Assembly (NCBI RefSeq): GCF_904849725.1
Contig: NC_058521.1
Coordinates: 340,116,638 to 340,180,637 of the forward strand
DNA: 64,000 nt
Direction: 5' to 3'
Source of the DNA: Hordeum vulgare subsp. vulgare
Lineage: Eukaryota > Streptophyta > Magnoliopsida > Poales > Poaceae
The notes under the pieces were generated by a model. That model had not been told where the DNA came from. It saw only the letters and a program-made list of their open reading frames with translations, and searched no databases. This document shows positions 21,878 through 33,011 of the stretch, in pieces; position 1 is the first letter of the stretch, and the number at the start of each line of letters is the position of its first letter. A program made the translations under genes and the position numbers.

Positions 21878-22207
21878 TTGGTGGCCCGGACTAGGCCTAG
21901 CCTGGTGGTGAAGGGCCTTGCGAGGCTAGTCCCTCGCGAGGCGGCTTCTTCCGGAGCGGCCATAGGCAAGTCATATCGCTGTGGGTCGGCCCAAATGTTC
22001 TTGCTAGGGCTAGTGGCAGATGGGTTGTGGTACCTTCGTTCCGACTCGGTCAACACACAAGTCCTTCCGTTCGCGTACGACGGAGCTACAAATCTCTTCA
22101 TGAAGTTCTTCAGGGTCGTCAGCGGACACATGGAGTGCTACATGGAGAGCGAGAGTGGAAGCGGCTCCGACTCCTCCGGTGAGCAAAAAAGCGATGGGAG
22201 CCCCTAG
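21878..22207 (+). pseudogene. B3-like antisense ORF fragment in element H
   Basis: The second half reads FAYDGATNLFMKFFRVVSGH, then a Ser/Glu-rich acidic tail (about 22080-22207). It aligns with the C-terminal part of the B3-like protein in element G (FKFDGAATLFVKDFESVGG and a Ser/Asp-rich tail). The N-terminal half is scrambled; the B3 core is lost. It is antisense to gag-pol and next to the LTR. The start given is the open stretch, not a supported start codon. Confidence 0.6.
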
Positions 22208-22455
22208 GGATTAGTCCTTTCTTTTGCCCCCACGCAAGCAATGTAGCCTGGCGGGCCGTGAAAACATCTTGTATGGCATTATATGTCTAAGTTCTTAATG
22301 TTTTATGCACTCCCACATTCCTCCATAGGACTTTCTTTCTCTTTTACATTTCCCTATGCCCTCAATCGCTAGGACCGAGCACCCGAGTCGGGCTACACCG
22401 TTGCATGTATGCCTGGAGCGTGTGCTCAGCAAGGCCTGATGGTGTAGGGCCCCTA
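22208..22455. other. Non-coding spacer in element H
   Basis: AT-richer sequence after the B3-like fragment. It may be that fragment's 3' untranslated region. No repeat or gene seen. Confidence 0.4.
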
Positions 22456-22660
22456 AGGTAAGTTGGTCGCTTGCGTTGAGCATGGTGCATCCGCCAACGC
22501 TGAGCATGGACCTTCCATGAGAGTGGGTGGGAGTAATCCACCAGTGCGGAGCATGGGGAATCCTCCAGCGTTGAGCATGCAACTTCCATGAGAGAGTGGG
22601 AGAAATACGCATGCACTGAGCATGGGGCTTCCATGAGAGTGGGAGGGAGCACCCGGGGTG
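22456..22660. repeat. Irregular tandem repeat in the 3' region of H
   Basis: Three to four units built on TTGAGCATG..GGCTTCCATGAGAGTGGG, spaced about 60-66 bp apart. A partial copy of the same unit lies at 5590-5700 in piece 1. It sits just after integrase, where Tat-type elements often carry minisatellites. Confidence 0.7.
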
Positions 22661-22689
22661 TCACAGATAGAGCCTGTGGAGATGTTCGA

Positions 22690-23962
22690 TGTTCCATGTG
22701 CTTTGTCCCAGAACACCCTCCTCCATTTAGAGTCGTGCTGCACTAGGACTAGAGATGTGTGTCCCTCTCTGGAGAGGATCCGGTGAAGGATCAGGTCACC
22801 TACCTCGAGGGTGCGGGGGCTTATTTTGAGGGTGTGGTACCGACACAACGCCTGCTAGTACCTAGTCGCGCGGAGGGCAGCCCGGCGATGGGCCCCTTAG
22901 AGGAAAAGGAGGTCATCCTCCAGCAGGTAGCCCTGCCGAGATTTGTTGAAGGCAAAAATCCATGGGGACCGATGCTTAACCTCGGTCGGGAGGACCGCTT
23001 ATGCCCCATTGACGAGGAAGAAGGGCGTCTCCGTAGTGGGCTTGGTCGCCATGGTGCGGATAGACCATAGCACCGATGGGAGGTCGTCCAGCCAGCCCTT
23101 GTCGGAAGCCGTCAGCTACTTCTTGAAGCTCCTGGTCTTGAGACCCTTGAGGACCTCCACGTTGGCACGCTAGGCGTGACCTTTGCTTCCAGAGTGTGAC
23201 ACTGACGCAAAGTAGATCCATGTGCAGATGGAGGCACATTAGGACTGAAGAGGCCGCTGGTGAACTCCAAGTCATTTTCCCTGATGATGTGGTTCAGGAT
23301 GACGAAGCTGCATACCAAACCCTTGATGAACATGACCGCAGACCCTGTTGGTATGGCCCGGGCAGGTCCATCTCCGCCCACTTGGTGAACTTGTCAAGGG
23401 CAATGTAGAGGAAACTGTACCCGCCAACCGCGCAAGGGAAGGGCCCGAGGATATCCAATCCCGGGACCGTGAAGGGCCATGAGAGAGGGATGGTATGGAG
23501 CCCTTGTGATGGCTGATAAATCTTCTAGAAGTGGAATTGGCAAGCCTCACATGGCTGGACCAGTTCCTTGGCATCCTTGACCGCCGTGGGCCAATATAAG
23601 CCATTGTGGAACGCTTTTCCTGCAAGAGTGCACGAGGACGAGTAATGCCCGAAGTTGCCTCCATGGATATCAACAAGAAGCTCGTGCCCTTGCTCCTTCG
23701 AGATGCACCGTAGCATGACTCTGGTTTGGGTTGGCCGTACAGATCTCCTTCTTTCAAGTGGTAGAGTGTAGCTTGGCAGACCACATACTCTGCTTATGCA
23801 TCGATCTCCGGGAGGACACCGCCCTCTACGTAAGCCTTGATCTTTGTGGTCTAGCTCTGAGGCTGTGACTCGAGTGCCAGCAGGAGGTGGGCGCATGAGG
23901 ATGGTCCGCAACCTGGTGCACCGTGGGTGGTGCGGGAGGGAGCTCATCATGTGGAGCCACAT
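22690..23962 (-). pseudogene. Integrase of element H, piece 2
   Basis: The zinc-binding region reads DIHGGNFGHYSSSCT, then GLYWPTAVKDAKE and PCEACQFHF (23525-23700). The core starts with LDILGPFP, holding the first catalytic Asp, then SFLYIALDKFTKWAEMD. A later segment reads ENDLEFTSG, where the second Asp motif (TDNG type) has changed. The C-terminal half is spread over three frames down to about 22800 (GPIAGLPSARLG). Multiple stops and shifts exclude function. It joins the RNase H remnant upstream and the tandem repeats downstream. Confidence 0.78.
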
Positions 23963-24092
23963 GTCTGATGGATGGAGGTGCTGCTAGATGCTTTAGGAGC
24001 CGCTCCTCGAAGACGCCAGAGTTCTAGGTCTTGCGGCGAGAAGCACGCCTGGTGAACTCATTCACCTCGCTCTTGTCCATGCAAGGGATGTG

Positions 24093-24965
24093 CTAGAGCT
24101 CCATGCCCATGAAGCGCTTCTCGAGCTTGCGCGCCTCCTCATGGTAAGCCGCCATGTGTTCATCCTTCAGCTTGTACTCTTTGTTGGACAAGTTGACGAG
24201 GAGCTTCGAGTCCCCCTTGATGACAATGCGCCTAACTCCCCCGTATTCAGCAATGTTGGTACAGATCTTGTTGGTGCACCTAAAACATAGTTGCACTGCA
24301 TAATAAAGGTTGTCACCTATGGGCATATTGAGAACCACACCAGCCCTCGTGCCCTAGCGTACGAAGGCCCTGTCAAAGTGCATGCTCCAGCCTCCGGAGG
24401 TGGCCTCCTCAGGCAAGGGCTACTCCTCTTGAGGATCATCCTGGTGCAGGTCCGTCCACTCAGTCGTGAAGTCAGCCAAAGCGAAACCCTTAATGGTCTT
24501 GGTGGTGAGGAACTCCAACTCAAAGGGCTGCAACTCAATGTTCCATTCTGCGACGCGACCTATGGCATCTAGGGTCCGTAGGATCTACTCCACTGGGTAG
24601 GAGGAGTTCACTCTGACTGGGTGTCACTGGAAGTAGTGGCGCAACTTCCTGGAGGCCATGAGGAGCACCAGGAGGAGATTTTGCTGTATGGTTTATAGCT
24701 CGCACCTCTCTTGCAGCACAGTGTTGATGAAGTAGACATGGTGCTCAACGAGGCGGATGACCACGGTGTCCAAGTCGTGCTCATGAGGGAGCTCAAGTTG
24801 TGGCACGAGGGGTCCTCCGGAGACGAGACAATTGAGGGCCCTTGAGGAGGTGTTGATACCTTCTGAGGAGGGCCCTCGGTCGGCGCTAGCTGGGCCTTGA
24901 GGGGCACAGGTGATGCCTCCATGGGGGTGGCATCTATAGACGTGGAATTCTTCTTAATGCGGGTT
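24093..24965 (-). pseudogene. RNase H region of element H, piece 2
   Basis: From 24965 down, the first RNase H (MASRKLRHYF near 24650, WNIELQPFELEFLTTKTIK near 24530) is followed by the second RNase H (24093-24338: AGVVLNMPIGDNLYYAVQL, then IKGDSKLLVN with the third acidic residue). Frames change several times. The Glu-bearing NNAAEYEA motif is degraded to TNIAEYGG. Element C is inserted at 24965, which separates this from the RT in piece 3. Confidence 0.75.
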
Positions 24966-26392
24966 TGATAACCCACAAGTATCGGGGATCGCAACAGTTT
25001 TCGAGGGTAGAGTATTCAACCCAAATTTATTGATTCGACTCAAGGGGAAGAGAAAGAATATTCTCAAGTATTAGTAGTTGAGTTGTCAATTCATCCACAC
25101 CTGAAAGATTTAGTGTCTGCAGCATAGTATCAGTAGCAACGTAGTATGATAGCAGCAGTAGCAACAGTAGGCAGTAGAAGCAAAGTAACAGCAGTAGCAA
25201 CAGAGTAACAGCAGCAGCAGTAACAGCATTAGCCGCAAAGTAACGTAGCAAGGACTAGTAGTAAAAGGCTCGTAGGCATTGGATCGGTGATGGATGATGA
25301 TGCCAGATGTGATTCATCATGTAACACCTATAACACGGAGAGATAAGTCACTAGCTCCCGTTCGTCAATCTAATGTAGGCATGTATTCCGTATGTAGTCA
25401 TACGTGCTTAGGGAAAAGAACTTGCATGACATCTATTGTCCATCCCTCCTGTGGCAGCGGGGTTCTAATGGAAACTACGGGATATTTAGGTTCTCCTTGT
25501 AATAAAGAACCGGACCAACGCATTAACACTTGGTGAATACATGAACTCCTCATACTGTGGTCATCTCCGGGAGTGGTTCCGGCTATTGTCACTCCGGGGT
25601 TGCCGGGTCATAACACATAGTAGGTGACTACAACTTGCAAGATAGGATCTAAAACACACATATATTGGCGACAACATAATAGGTTCTGATCTGAAATCAT
25701 GGCACTCGGGCCCTAGTGACAAGCGTTAAGCATGGCAAAGTAGTAGTAACATCAATCTCAGAACATAGTGGATACTAGGGATCAATCCCCGTCAAAACTA
25801 ACTCGATTACATGATAGATATCATCCAACTCATCACCGTCCAGCAAGCCTACGATGAGATTACTCACGAACAGTGAAGAGCATCATGGAATTGGCGATGG
25901 AGGAAGGTTGCTGATGACGATGGTGACGATTTCCCCTCTCTAGAGACCAGAACGGACTCCAGATCTGCCCTGCAGATGAAGAACAAGAGGTGGTGGCGCC
26001 TTCGTATCGTAAAACGCGATGAATCCTTCTCTCTGATTTTTTTTCCGGGCGAAACGGAATATATAGAGCTGAGATTGGAAGCGGTGGAGCCTCCTAGGCC
26101 CCACAAGCCTGCCAGGCACGGCCAGGGGGGGTGGCCGCTCTAGCTGGGCTTGTGGCCCACTGGCTCACCTCCTCCGGTGGATCTTTGCACAAGTATTTTT
26201 CATTAATTCCATAAAAATTCTCCGTAAATTTTTAGGTCATTCCGAGAACTTTTATTTCTGCACAAAAACAACACCACGGCAATTCTGCTGAAAACAGCGT
26301 TAGTCCGGGTTAGTTCCATTCAAATCATGCTAATAAGAGTCCAAAACAAGGGCAAAAGAGTTCGGAAAAATAGATACGACTGAGACGTATCA
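24966..26392 (-). mobile_element. 3' LTR of element C
   Basis: A 1427-bp LTR. Minus strand starts TGATACGTCTCAGTCGTATC and ends GGGTTATCA. It pairs with 33012-34365, differing mainly by a short insertion near 25030-25050 and scattered substitutions. It has a microsatellite-like AGCAGTAGCAAC region (25140-25240), a TATA-like TATATAT near 26060 on the minus strand and the shared GC palindrome at 26096-26160. Confidence 0.92.
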
Positions 26393-26410
26393 ACTCCCCC
26401 AAGCTTAAGG
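26393..26410 (-). promoter_or_regulatory. Polypurine tract of element C
   Basis: Minus strand TTAAGCTTGGGGGAGT directly precedes the 3' LTR. Element D has the same AAGCTTGGGGGAGT at its polypurine tract. Confidence 0.8.
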
Positions 26411-28345
26411 CCTTGCTTGTCCTCAAGAAATTTAGTTGACAAACTGAAAGAGACGAAAGAAAAACTTTGACGAAGTCTATTTGATCTTGTTGTTGCAACT
26501 ATGTCTAACTCATAACCAGAATTTCAGCAAGATCACGAGCAAACCACATAAGCAAATTACATCTAGATCTCACGGTAAACTCATATCATTGGCATAATCA
26601 ACTACCGAGCAAATAATAATAAGCCTCAAATGTCAACACTTCAATCAAAACAAGATAAAGCAATACGAACAGATGGTATCTTGCTAGCTCTTTCTAAGAC
26701 CGCAAAACATAAATGCAGAGCACCTTCAAAGACCAAGGGCTGACTAAAAATTGTAATTCATGGCAAAGAAGATCCAGTCACAGTCATACTCAACACAGTT
26801 AAAAGAAAAACATAAAAATGACAGAGGTGCTCTCTAATTGGTGCTTTTATAAGAGGAGGATGACTCAACAGGAACATAAATAGAAAGGCCCTTCGTAGAG
26901 GGAAGCATTGATTTGCGGAGGTGCCAGAGCTCAAGCTTTGAAAACAGAGATAATAATTTTGGGTGGCATGCTTTCATTGTCAACGCAATGACTAAGAGTT
27001 CTCAATATCTTCCACGCTAGAAATGCCATAGGCGGTTCCCAAACAGAAAAGTAAAGTTTTGAGTCCCCCACCACCAATCAATCACACTCCACGGCTAGCC
27101 GAATCCTCGGGTACCGTCCATATCAACATCAATCCTGGGGGAGTTTTGTTCGCAATTATCTTTTCGATTTGAGCATGGAACTGGGAATTCCAATTACCGG
27201 CCCCTTTCTCGTAAATGATAGTGAATAAACACATATCGAGGATAACACGCCTAGCATGGAAGATAATGATAGCCCCCTGTCACCACATGAGCGGTTCGGG
27301 CACGCAAAACAGATTATTTCTTGAAGGTTTAAAGAGTGGCACATGCAAATTCACTTGGAACGGCAGGTAGATACCACACATAGGTAGGTATGGTGGACTC
27401 ATATGGAACAACTTTGGGTTTATGGAAGTGGATGCACAAGCAGTATTCCCGCTTAGTACAAGTGAAGGCTAGCAAAAGATTGGGAAGAGACCAACTAGAG
27501 AGCGACAACAGTCATCAAAATGCATTGAGATTAACCAACATTGAGTGCAAGCATGAGTAGGACATAAATCACCATGAACATGAATATCATAGAGGCTATG
27601 TTGATTTTGTTTCAACTACATGCGTGAACATGCGCCAAGTCAATCCACTTGAATCATTCAAAGGAGGATACCATCCTATCATACTACATCATAGTCATCT
27701 CAAAATTCATGTGGGCATCCAAGACAAACCATTATAAGCTCCTAGCTAAGTAAGCATGGCATCAGCAACTATGATCTCTAAGTTGTCATTGCAAACATGT
27801 TTCTCTCACAACAAAGCTGAATCAGGCATGATGAGCTAGTCATATTTGCAAAAAGAAAATAGATCGAGTTCATACCAGTATTTCCAGGCTGAGTCACTTC
27901 ATCATATATCGTCATTATTGCCTTTCACTTGCACGACCGAACGATGTGAACAATAATAAGCGTGCTCGTGCATTGGACTCAAGCTGGAATCTGCAGGCAA
28001 ACACAAAGGAGAAGACAAAGTAATATGGCTCTTTGACAGCTAAACAGGTATGCATGCGAGAGCCACTAAACATTGTAACCATGATCTTCTACCTTGACAC
28101 AAAGAAAAAGAAAATTATTTACATGGGAAAGCTCCCAACAAGGAAAAGAAGAAAAAGAAAATCTTTTTGTTTTTTTTCAAACTAGACAGACACACGAAAC
28201 GAAAACGAGAAAAAGAAAATAAACTAGCATGGATGATACAGTGGCAAAGTATGAACACCGATGAACAAAGTGAAATCATAACAAGAATGTAAAGTCGGTG
28301 AGAAACACGTACTCCACCAAGCTTAGGCTTTTGGCCTAAGTTGGT
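26411..28345 (-). other. 3' untranslated tail of element C
   Basis: 1.9 kb without a credible frame between the Athila-type ORF and the polypurine tract. It contains A-rich stretches (28100-28230) and a small palindrome around AGGCTTTTGGCCT (28325-28337). Confidence 0.6.
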
Positions 28346-29367
28346 CTACTCCCAAGGATGGTCCTGGCGACACCCAAAATCATAATGAGGGTTATACGGG
28401 AGCGCTGCAGCCACTGCCTGAATAGCTGCCTCACGGAGACGAGCAACCTTTGCCTCCTTCTCATACTCCTCAGCCTCTCCTCTGGTTATGTAATATCTCC
28501 ATTTTACCAGAAAGTCAAAGAAGGCAGGATAAGGAAGGGTAATATGGAAAAGAGGCTACCGGTTAAATATCAAACTGTATAGGAGGGATTCATCATCCCT
28601 CTCAAGGAACTGTTAGCGTGTCAAAGCGACGCGGTCAAGGAAAGCAGTATCGAGCGGGGGATCTCCTTCGCGGATGAGTACTCCAAGAAAATTTGCTATG
28701 CGGGTGGCATAGATCCCACCAAAGAAATCCCCTTCGTTAGCATTCTTATTCAGCCTCCTCGCTATTATAGCTCCCATGTTGAAACTCTTGTCACCCGTCA
28801 CTGCGCTCTTAAGGATACTAAGGTCGGGTGCGCAGAGGTGACAATGCTCAATCTTGCCATTAATGCGTCTGCCTATGAAGAGGGCAAAGTAATGCAAGGC
28901 AGGAAAATGAATACTCCCCATGGTAGCTTGCGTAATGTCTCTAGTTTCTCCAACAGTAATACCAGAGAAAAATCTCTTACCGAAGATTTGGGAGGATCAT
29001 TAAGGCTACCCCAAATAGGTATTTTGCAAATTCTATTAAAATCCTCTGAATCCATGGTATACGATTTATCATACAAATCAAGCAGTACCGATGTGTCACG
29101 GCCAACTGAAAATTTGAATCTACGAACAAAAGAGGCAGTGAGAGCAACATACTGTTCATATTTATCGGAGATGAATTCTTCGAGTCCGACGTTGCGAACA
29201 AGTGCATCAAAGTCGTCTTTAAAACCTGCCTCAATCATAAACTCATCAGAAGGCCATTCACATGGTTGTACCTGCGCGTCCCTTGGTTGGTAAGGATCAG
29301 GCTCCCGAATCGCAAGACGGGGACCTCTCTTGCTTGAGGAACCACCATGATAGTATCTCCTGAACAT
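28346..29367 (-). pseudogene. Athila-type downstream ORF of element C
   Basis: The ATG at 29367 opens MFRRYYHGGSSSKRG, then ECEWPSDEFMIEAGFKD-like and ISDKYEQYVALTASFVRRF segments and DLYDKSYTMDSEDFNRIC. A shift near 28900 moves the frame to one containing GSIHFPALHYFALFIGRRI and TRIANFLGVLIREGDPPLD, which runs with two stops to about 28346. The layout matches the ORF that follows pol in Athila-lineage elements (ATHILA ORF1 / plant transposon protein family). Its role is unknown; an envelope role was once proposed for this position. It has no clear signal peptide or membrane span here. About 340 codons in all. Confidence 0.6.
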
Positions 29368-29639
29368 CTTCCTTCTCTGAAATTTTCAGTGACCCAAAGG
29401 AAAAATGAACAAGGCTCAACTAAACTAGTAGAAACTACTCCCACAAGTTCCTAGAGGCCATATTACGCATCAAAACTACTTGGGACCAGCTACAATTAGC
29501 ATGCAAAGCTCAAGAATATGGTCACCAAGGCAGCAACAATACGTGAAGTATAAGGCACTAGAGAAAAAACTAATTGCACCAATGGAGTAGTCACTTAACA
29601 AGGAGTAATTTTCCCAAAACAGTTCGGAGAATGGTGCTT

Positions 29640-29990
29640 TGAGCAAAGAGATCGAAAATCCCAGCAAGAGGAGCAAGAACACGGGTTTGAGCTGCGAAAC
29701 GAGTTTTTCTGGAGGTAGGAGAACCAGATGAGAGCAAGAATGAGTGGAGGGGGTGCCTGTGGGCCCCACAAGCCTGGGTGGCACGGCCAGGGGGGTGCCC
29801 GCGCCTCCAGGGCTTGTGGCCCACTGGTGCAGCCCCTAGACAAGCTCTTCGTCTCAGTATTTTTCAAAAAAACCAGAAAAAATCATACTAGATTTTCACG
29901 GCGTTCGGGGAACTTTTATTTTTGGGGTACTTTTCCACGGGACGCTAAGACAAGGAAAACTAAACTAAATCTATCATTTTTCTTCTAAGC
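29640..29990 (-). repeat. LTR-like block inside element C
   Basis: The segment has the same order of landmarks as the LTRs of C: a GCGAAACG block, then a GGGCCCCACAAGCCTG..GGCTTGTGGCCCACTGG palindrome (29760-29824), then CAGTATTTTTC, CCAGAAAA and GGAACTTTTATTT. It is clearly diverged from both LTRs. It stands where polymerase would be expected, between protease and the Athila-type ORF. The borders are approximate. Confidence 0.55.
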
Positions 29991-30139
29991 AACCTAAAGT
30001 GAAAGCTTGGAACAGAGGTTTGTGACTCCTCGATTCATCCATCTCATGGTCATCGAAAGAAAATCCGTCAATGAGCTTGATCAAGTCTCCTCGACAAACC
30101 TTTTTAAATCGCAAAAGAGAACGGAGAATTTTCGAATAG

Positions 30140-32932
30140 TCACTTGGTCACCTCAATGGGGATGTGTATCTCCCCAACAAGCAAATCATACTTCATCTTA
30201 ACAGGAGGAATATGACATTCAAAGCTCCCAATAAGAATCGATGAAGTTTTTTCGATAGCATTGATGCAATGTACTCGATATTGTTTCTTTGGAAAGTGCA
30301 CAATATGCTCATTACCGTTTACATGGAAAGTGAAATTGCCTTTGTTGCAATCTATAACAGCCCCTACAGTGTTTAAAAAGGGTCTTCCGAGGATGACCGC
30401 CATGGCATCTTCCTCAGGAATATCCAAAATAACAAAGTCTGTTAAGATGGTGACGTTGGCAACAACGACAGGCACATCCTCGCAAATGCCGATAGGGAAA
30501 GCAGTTGATTTGTCGGCCATTTGCAGAGAGATTTCAATGGGTGTCAACTTATCCAGTTCAAGTCTACGATAAAGAGAGAGAGGCATAACACAAACACCGG
30601 CTCCAAGGTCGCATAAAGCAGTTCTAACGTAGTTACCTTTAATGGAGCAAGGTATAGTGGGTACACCTGGATCACCTAGTTTCTTAGGTGTTCCACCCTT
30701 GAAGGTATAATTAGCAAGCATGGTGTAAATCTCAACATCACGTATCCTCCTCTTATTAGTCACAATATCTTTCATGTACTTAGCATACGGAGACATTTTG
30801 AGCATATCTGTCAAACACATTTGCAGAAAGACAGGTCTGATCATTTCAACGAAGTGCTCAAAATCCTCATCATCCTTTTTCTTGGATGGCTTGGGAGGAA
30901 AGGGCATGGGTTTCTGAACCCATGGTTCTCTTTCTTTACCATGCTTTCTAGCAGCGAGGTCATTCTTATCGTATCTCTTATTCTTAGGCTGTGGGTTATA
31001 AAGATCAACAGGTTCAATCTCCACATCCTTATCATTGCTAGGTTGAGCATCATCATGAACATCACTATTGATATTATCATTAGGCTCATGTTCATCACCA
31101 GATTGTGTTTCAGCATCAGAGACAGAGACATCGTTTGGACTCTCAGCTGTAGCAGCAATAGGGTTGCTAGCGTGCAGGTTCCTATCATCTTTCTTCTTCT
31201 TTCTAGGATGACTAGGTGCATCAGTACTAACTCCTTGAGAATCTTGTTCAATTCTCTTCGGATGACCCTCAGGATACAAAGGTTCCTGGGTCATTCTACC
31301 GCCTCTAGTGACGACTCTGACAGAATTGTCATTCAACTCATTGAGCAAGTCATTTTGAGCTTTAAGTACTTGTTCTACCTGAGTAGTAACCATAGAGGCA
31401 TGTTTACTCATAAGCTTAAGATCATTGACATTTCTGCCCACACAAGCACTTAAATGACTAAGCATACGAGCATTCTGTTCCAATTGTCTGCTAACATAAT
31501 CATTGAAACTCTGTTGTTTGGCAACAAAGTTATCAAATTCATCCAGACATAAGCTAGCAGGTTTATCAAAAGGAATATCACTCTCATCAAACCTACGCAG
31601 AGAATTTAGTTCTACTACCTGTATCGGGTTATCAAGACCATGGATCTCTTCGATAGGTGGTAGATTTTTGACATCTTCAGATTTAATGCCTTTCTCTCGC
31701 ATAGATTTCTTAGCTTTTTGCATATCTTCAGGACTGAGGAATATAATACCGCTTTTCTTTGGAGTTGGCTTATGAGGTGGTTCGGGAATAGTCCAAGCAT
31801 TCTCATTGCACAAGATGTTATTCAATAGGATCTCAGCTTGTTCTACAGTTCGTTCCCTAAAAACACAACCGACACAACTAACTAGGTGGTCTCTAGAAGC
31901 ATCGGTAAGTCCATTATAGAAGATATCAAGTATTTCATTCTTCCCAAGAGGGTGATCAGGCAAAGCATTCAGTAGCTGGATGAGACTCCCCCAAGCTTGT
32001 GGGAGACTCTCTTCTTCAGCTTGAGCAAAGTTGTATATTTCCTGCAAGGCAACTTGCTTCTTATGGGCAAGGAAATATTTTTCAGAGAAGTAGTAGACCA
32101 TATCCTGGGGGCTACGCAGACAACCAGAAGCAAGAGAAGTGAACCAGGTCTTAGCATCATTCTTTAGCAAGAAAGGAAACATTTTGAGGATATAGTAGTG
32201 GCGGATCTTTTCCTCACTCGTGAATAGGGTGGCTATATCGTGCAGTTTGGTAAGATGGGCTACAACCATTTCGGACTCATAACCGTGAAAAGGATCAGAT
32301 TCGACCAGAGTGATTAACTCAGGGTCGACAGAGAATTCATAATCCTTATCGGTCACAAATATATTCGAAGTAGCAAACTTCGGGTCGTATTTCATCCTAG
32401 CGTTCAGAGATTTTTCTTTCCACTTGCGCAGTAATTTGTCAACATCATAGCTATCCTTACACGCAAGAAAATCCTCAGCTATCTCTACCTCCATAACATA
32501 ACGTTCAGGCATAACATGCAATTCAGGCATATCAGGAGAGCTAGTTCTAGCATGCAAAATAGCAGGTTCTACTTCAATAGCATCAGCAGTTTCAGAAATA
32601 TCATCACATCTAGCAGCAACTCTAGCAATTTGTGCATCAAGGAATGCACCTAGTGGCAAAGCAGTATCAGGCATCGCATCATCGGGAAAAGCAGTATCAA
32701 GCATAGCATCATCAGGTAAAGCAGTATCAAGCATAGCATCATCATAAGCATCATAGGCAGCAGAAGTAGCATCATCAAGCACAGGCGACATATCAGGATT
32801 TCTAGCAAGAGGTCGTGTCGCAAATTTACTCATAACTGAAGGTGAATCAAGTGCAGACCTAGATGGCTGTTCCTTACCTGTCCTTGTAGTGGAAGGCAAG
32901 ACTTTAGTTCTTGGATCTATCGGATTCCTCAT
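30140..32932 (-). CDS. Intact gag-protease ORF of element C
   Basis: An uninterrupted 930-codon frame from the ATG at 32932, placed just past the primer site. Residues 64-93 are three near-identical 10-residue repeats (DDAMLDTALP type). The gag core follows at about 205-330 (FPFLLKNDAKTWFTSLASG, then FSEKYFLAHKKQ, with QAWGSLIQLL). A charged, Asp/Asn-rich linker leads to the protease, with the active site ALCDLGAGVCVMP (Asp near residue 775) and [16 protein letters not shown]. No CCHC knuckle was seen. Gag would form the particle and protease would cleave it. The frame ends after the protease with a natural-looking stop, and no RT follows. It is the only long undamaged retroelement frame in the window, which suggests recent selection or a recent source copy. 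Confidence 0.9.
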   Translation of the reverse strand: MRNPIDPRTKVLPSTTRTGKEQPSRSALDSPSVMSKFATRPLARNPDMSPVLDDATSAAYDAYDDAMLDTALPDDAMLDTAFPDDAMPDTALPLGAFLDAQIARVAARCDDISETADAIEVEPAILHARTSSPDMPELHVMPERYVMEVEIAEDFLACKDSYDVDKLLRKWKEKSLNARMKYDPKFATSNIFVTDKDYEFSVDPELITLVESDPFHGYESEMVVAHLTKLHDIATLFTSEEKIRHYYILKMFPFLLKNDAKTWFTSLASGCLRSPQDMVYYFSEKYFLAHKKQVALQEIYNFAQAEEESLPQAWGSLIQLLNALPDHPLGKNEILDIFYNGLTDASRDHLVSCVGCVFRERTVEQAEILLNNILCNENAWTIPEPPHKPTPKKSGIIFLSPEDMQKAKKSMREKGIKSEDVKNLPPIEEIHGLDNPIQVVELNSLRRFDESDIPFDKPASLCLDEFDNFVAKQQSFNDYVSRQLEQNARMLSHLSACVGRNVNDLKLMSKHASMVTTQVEQVLKAQNDLLNELNDNSVRVVTRGGRMTQEPLYPEGHPKRIEQDSQGVSTDAPSHPRKKKKDDRNLHASNPIAATAESPNDVSVSDAETQSGDEHEPNDNINSDVHDDAQPSNDKDVEIEPVDLYNPQPKNKRYDKNDLAARKHGKEREPWVQKPMPFPPKPSKKKDDEDFEHFVEMIRPVFLQMCLTDMLKMSPYAKYMKDIVTNKRRIRDVEIYTMLANYTFKGGTPKKLGDPGVPTIPCSIKGNYVRTALCDLGAGVCVMPLSLYRRLELDKLTPIEISLQMADKSTAFPIGICEDVPVVVANVTILTDFVILDIPEEDAMAVILGRPFLNTVGAVIDCNKGNFTFHVNGNEHIVHFPKKQYRVHCINAIEKTSSILIGSFECHIPPVKMKYDLLVGEIHIPIEVTK

Positions 32933-32983
32933 AGCGACCAGTGGACGAAAATCTCAAGTGACTCAGAGAATATAGTTGTGCTT

Positions 32984-33000
32984 CCCCGGCAACGGCGCCA
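32984..33000 (-). promoter_or_regulatory. tRNA-Asp primer-binding site of element C
   Basis: Minus strand TGGCGCCGTTGCCGGGG matches the 3' end of plant tRNA-Asp, the primer known for Athila-lineage elements. It lies 11 bp inside the 5' LTR. The same 17 bases occur in element D. Confidence 0.9.
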
Positions 33001-33011
33001 GAAAATGGTCT

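Larger units (their letters stand above)
20479..24965 (-). mobile_element. Tat-type gypsy element H, piece 2
   Basis: The piece between the insertions F and C. From right to left on the minus strand it carries RNase H, integrase, a tandem-repeat block, a plus-strand B3-like fragment, an LTR (21191 to about 21870), a primer site and a degraded leader/gag region. Piece 3 (34366-35743) supplies the preceding RT, and piece 1 (5579-6789) follows. All coding parts are broken. Confidence 0.7.

Noticed and set aside
28346..29367. Athila-type ORF as a viral envelope gene
   Set aside because: No signal peptide, furin-like site or membrane span seen; the label would go beyond the sequence.
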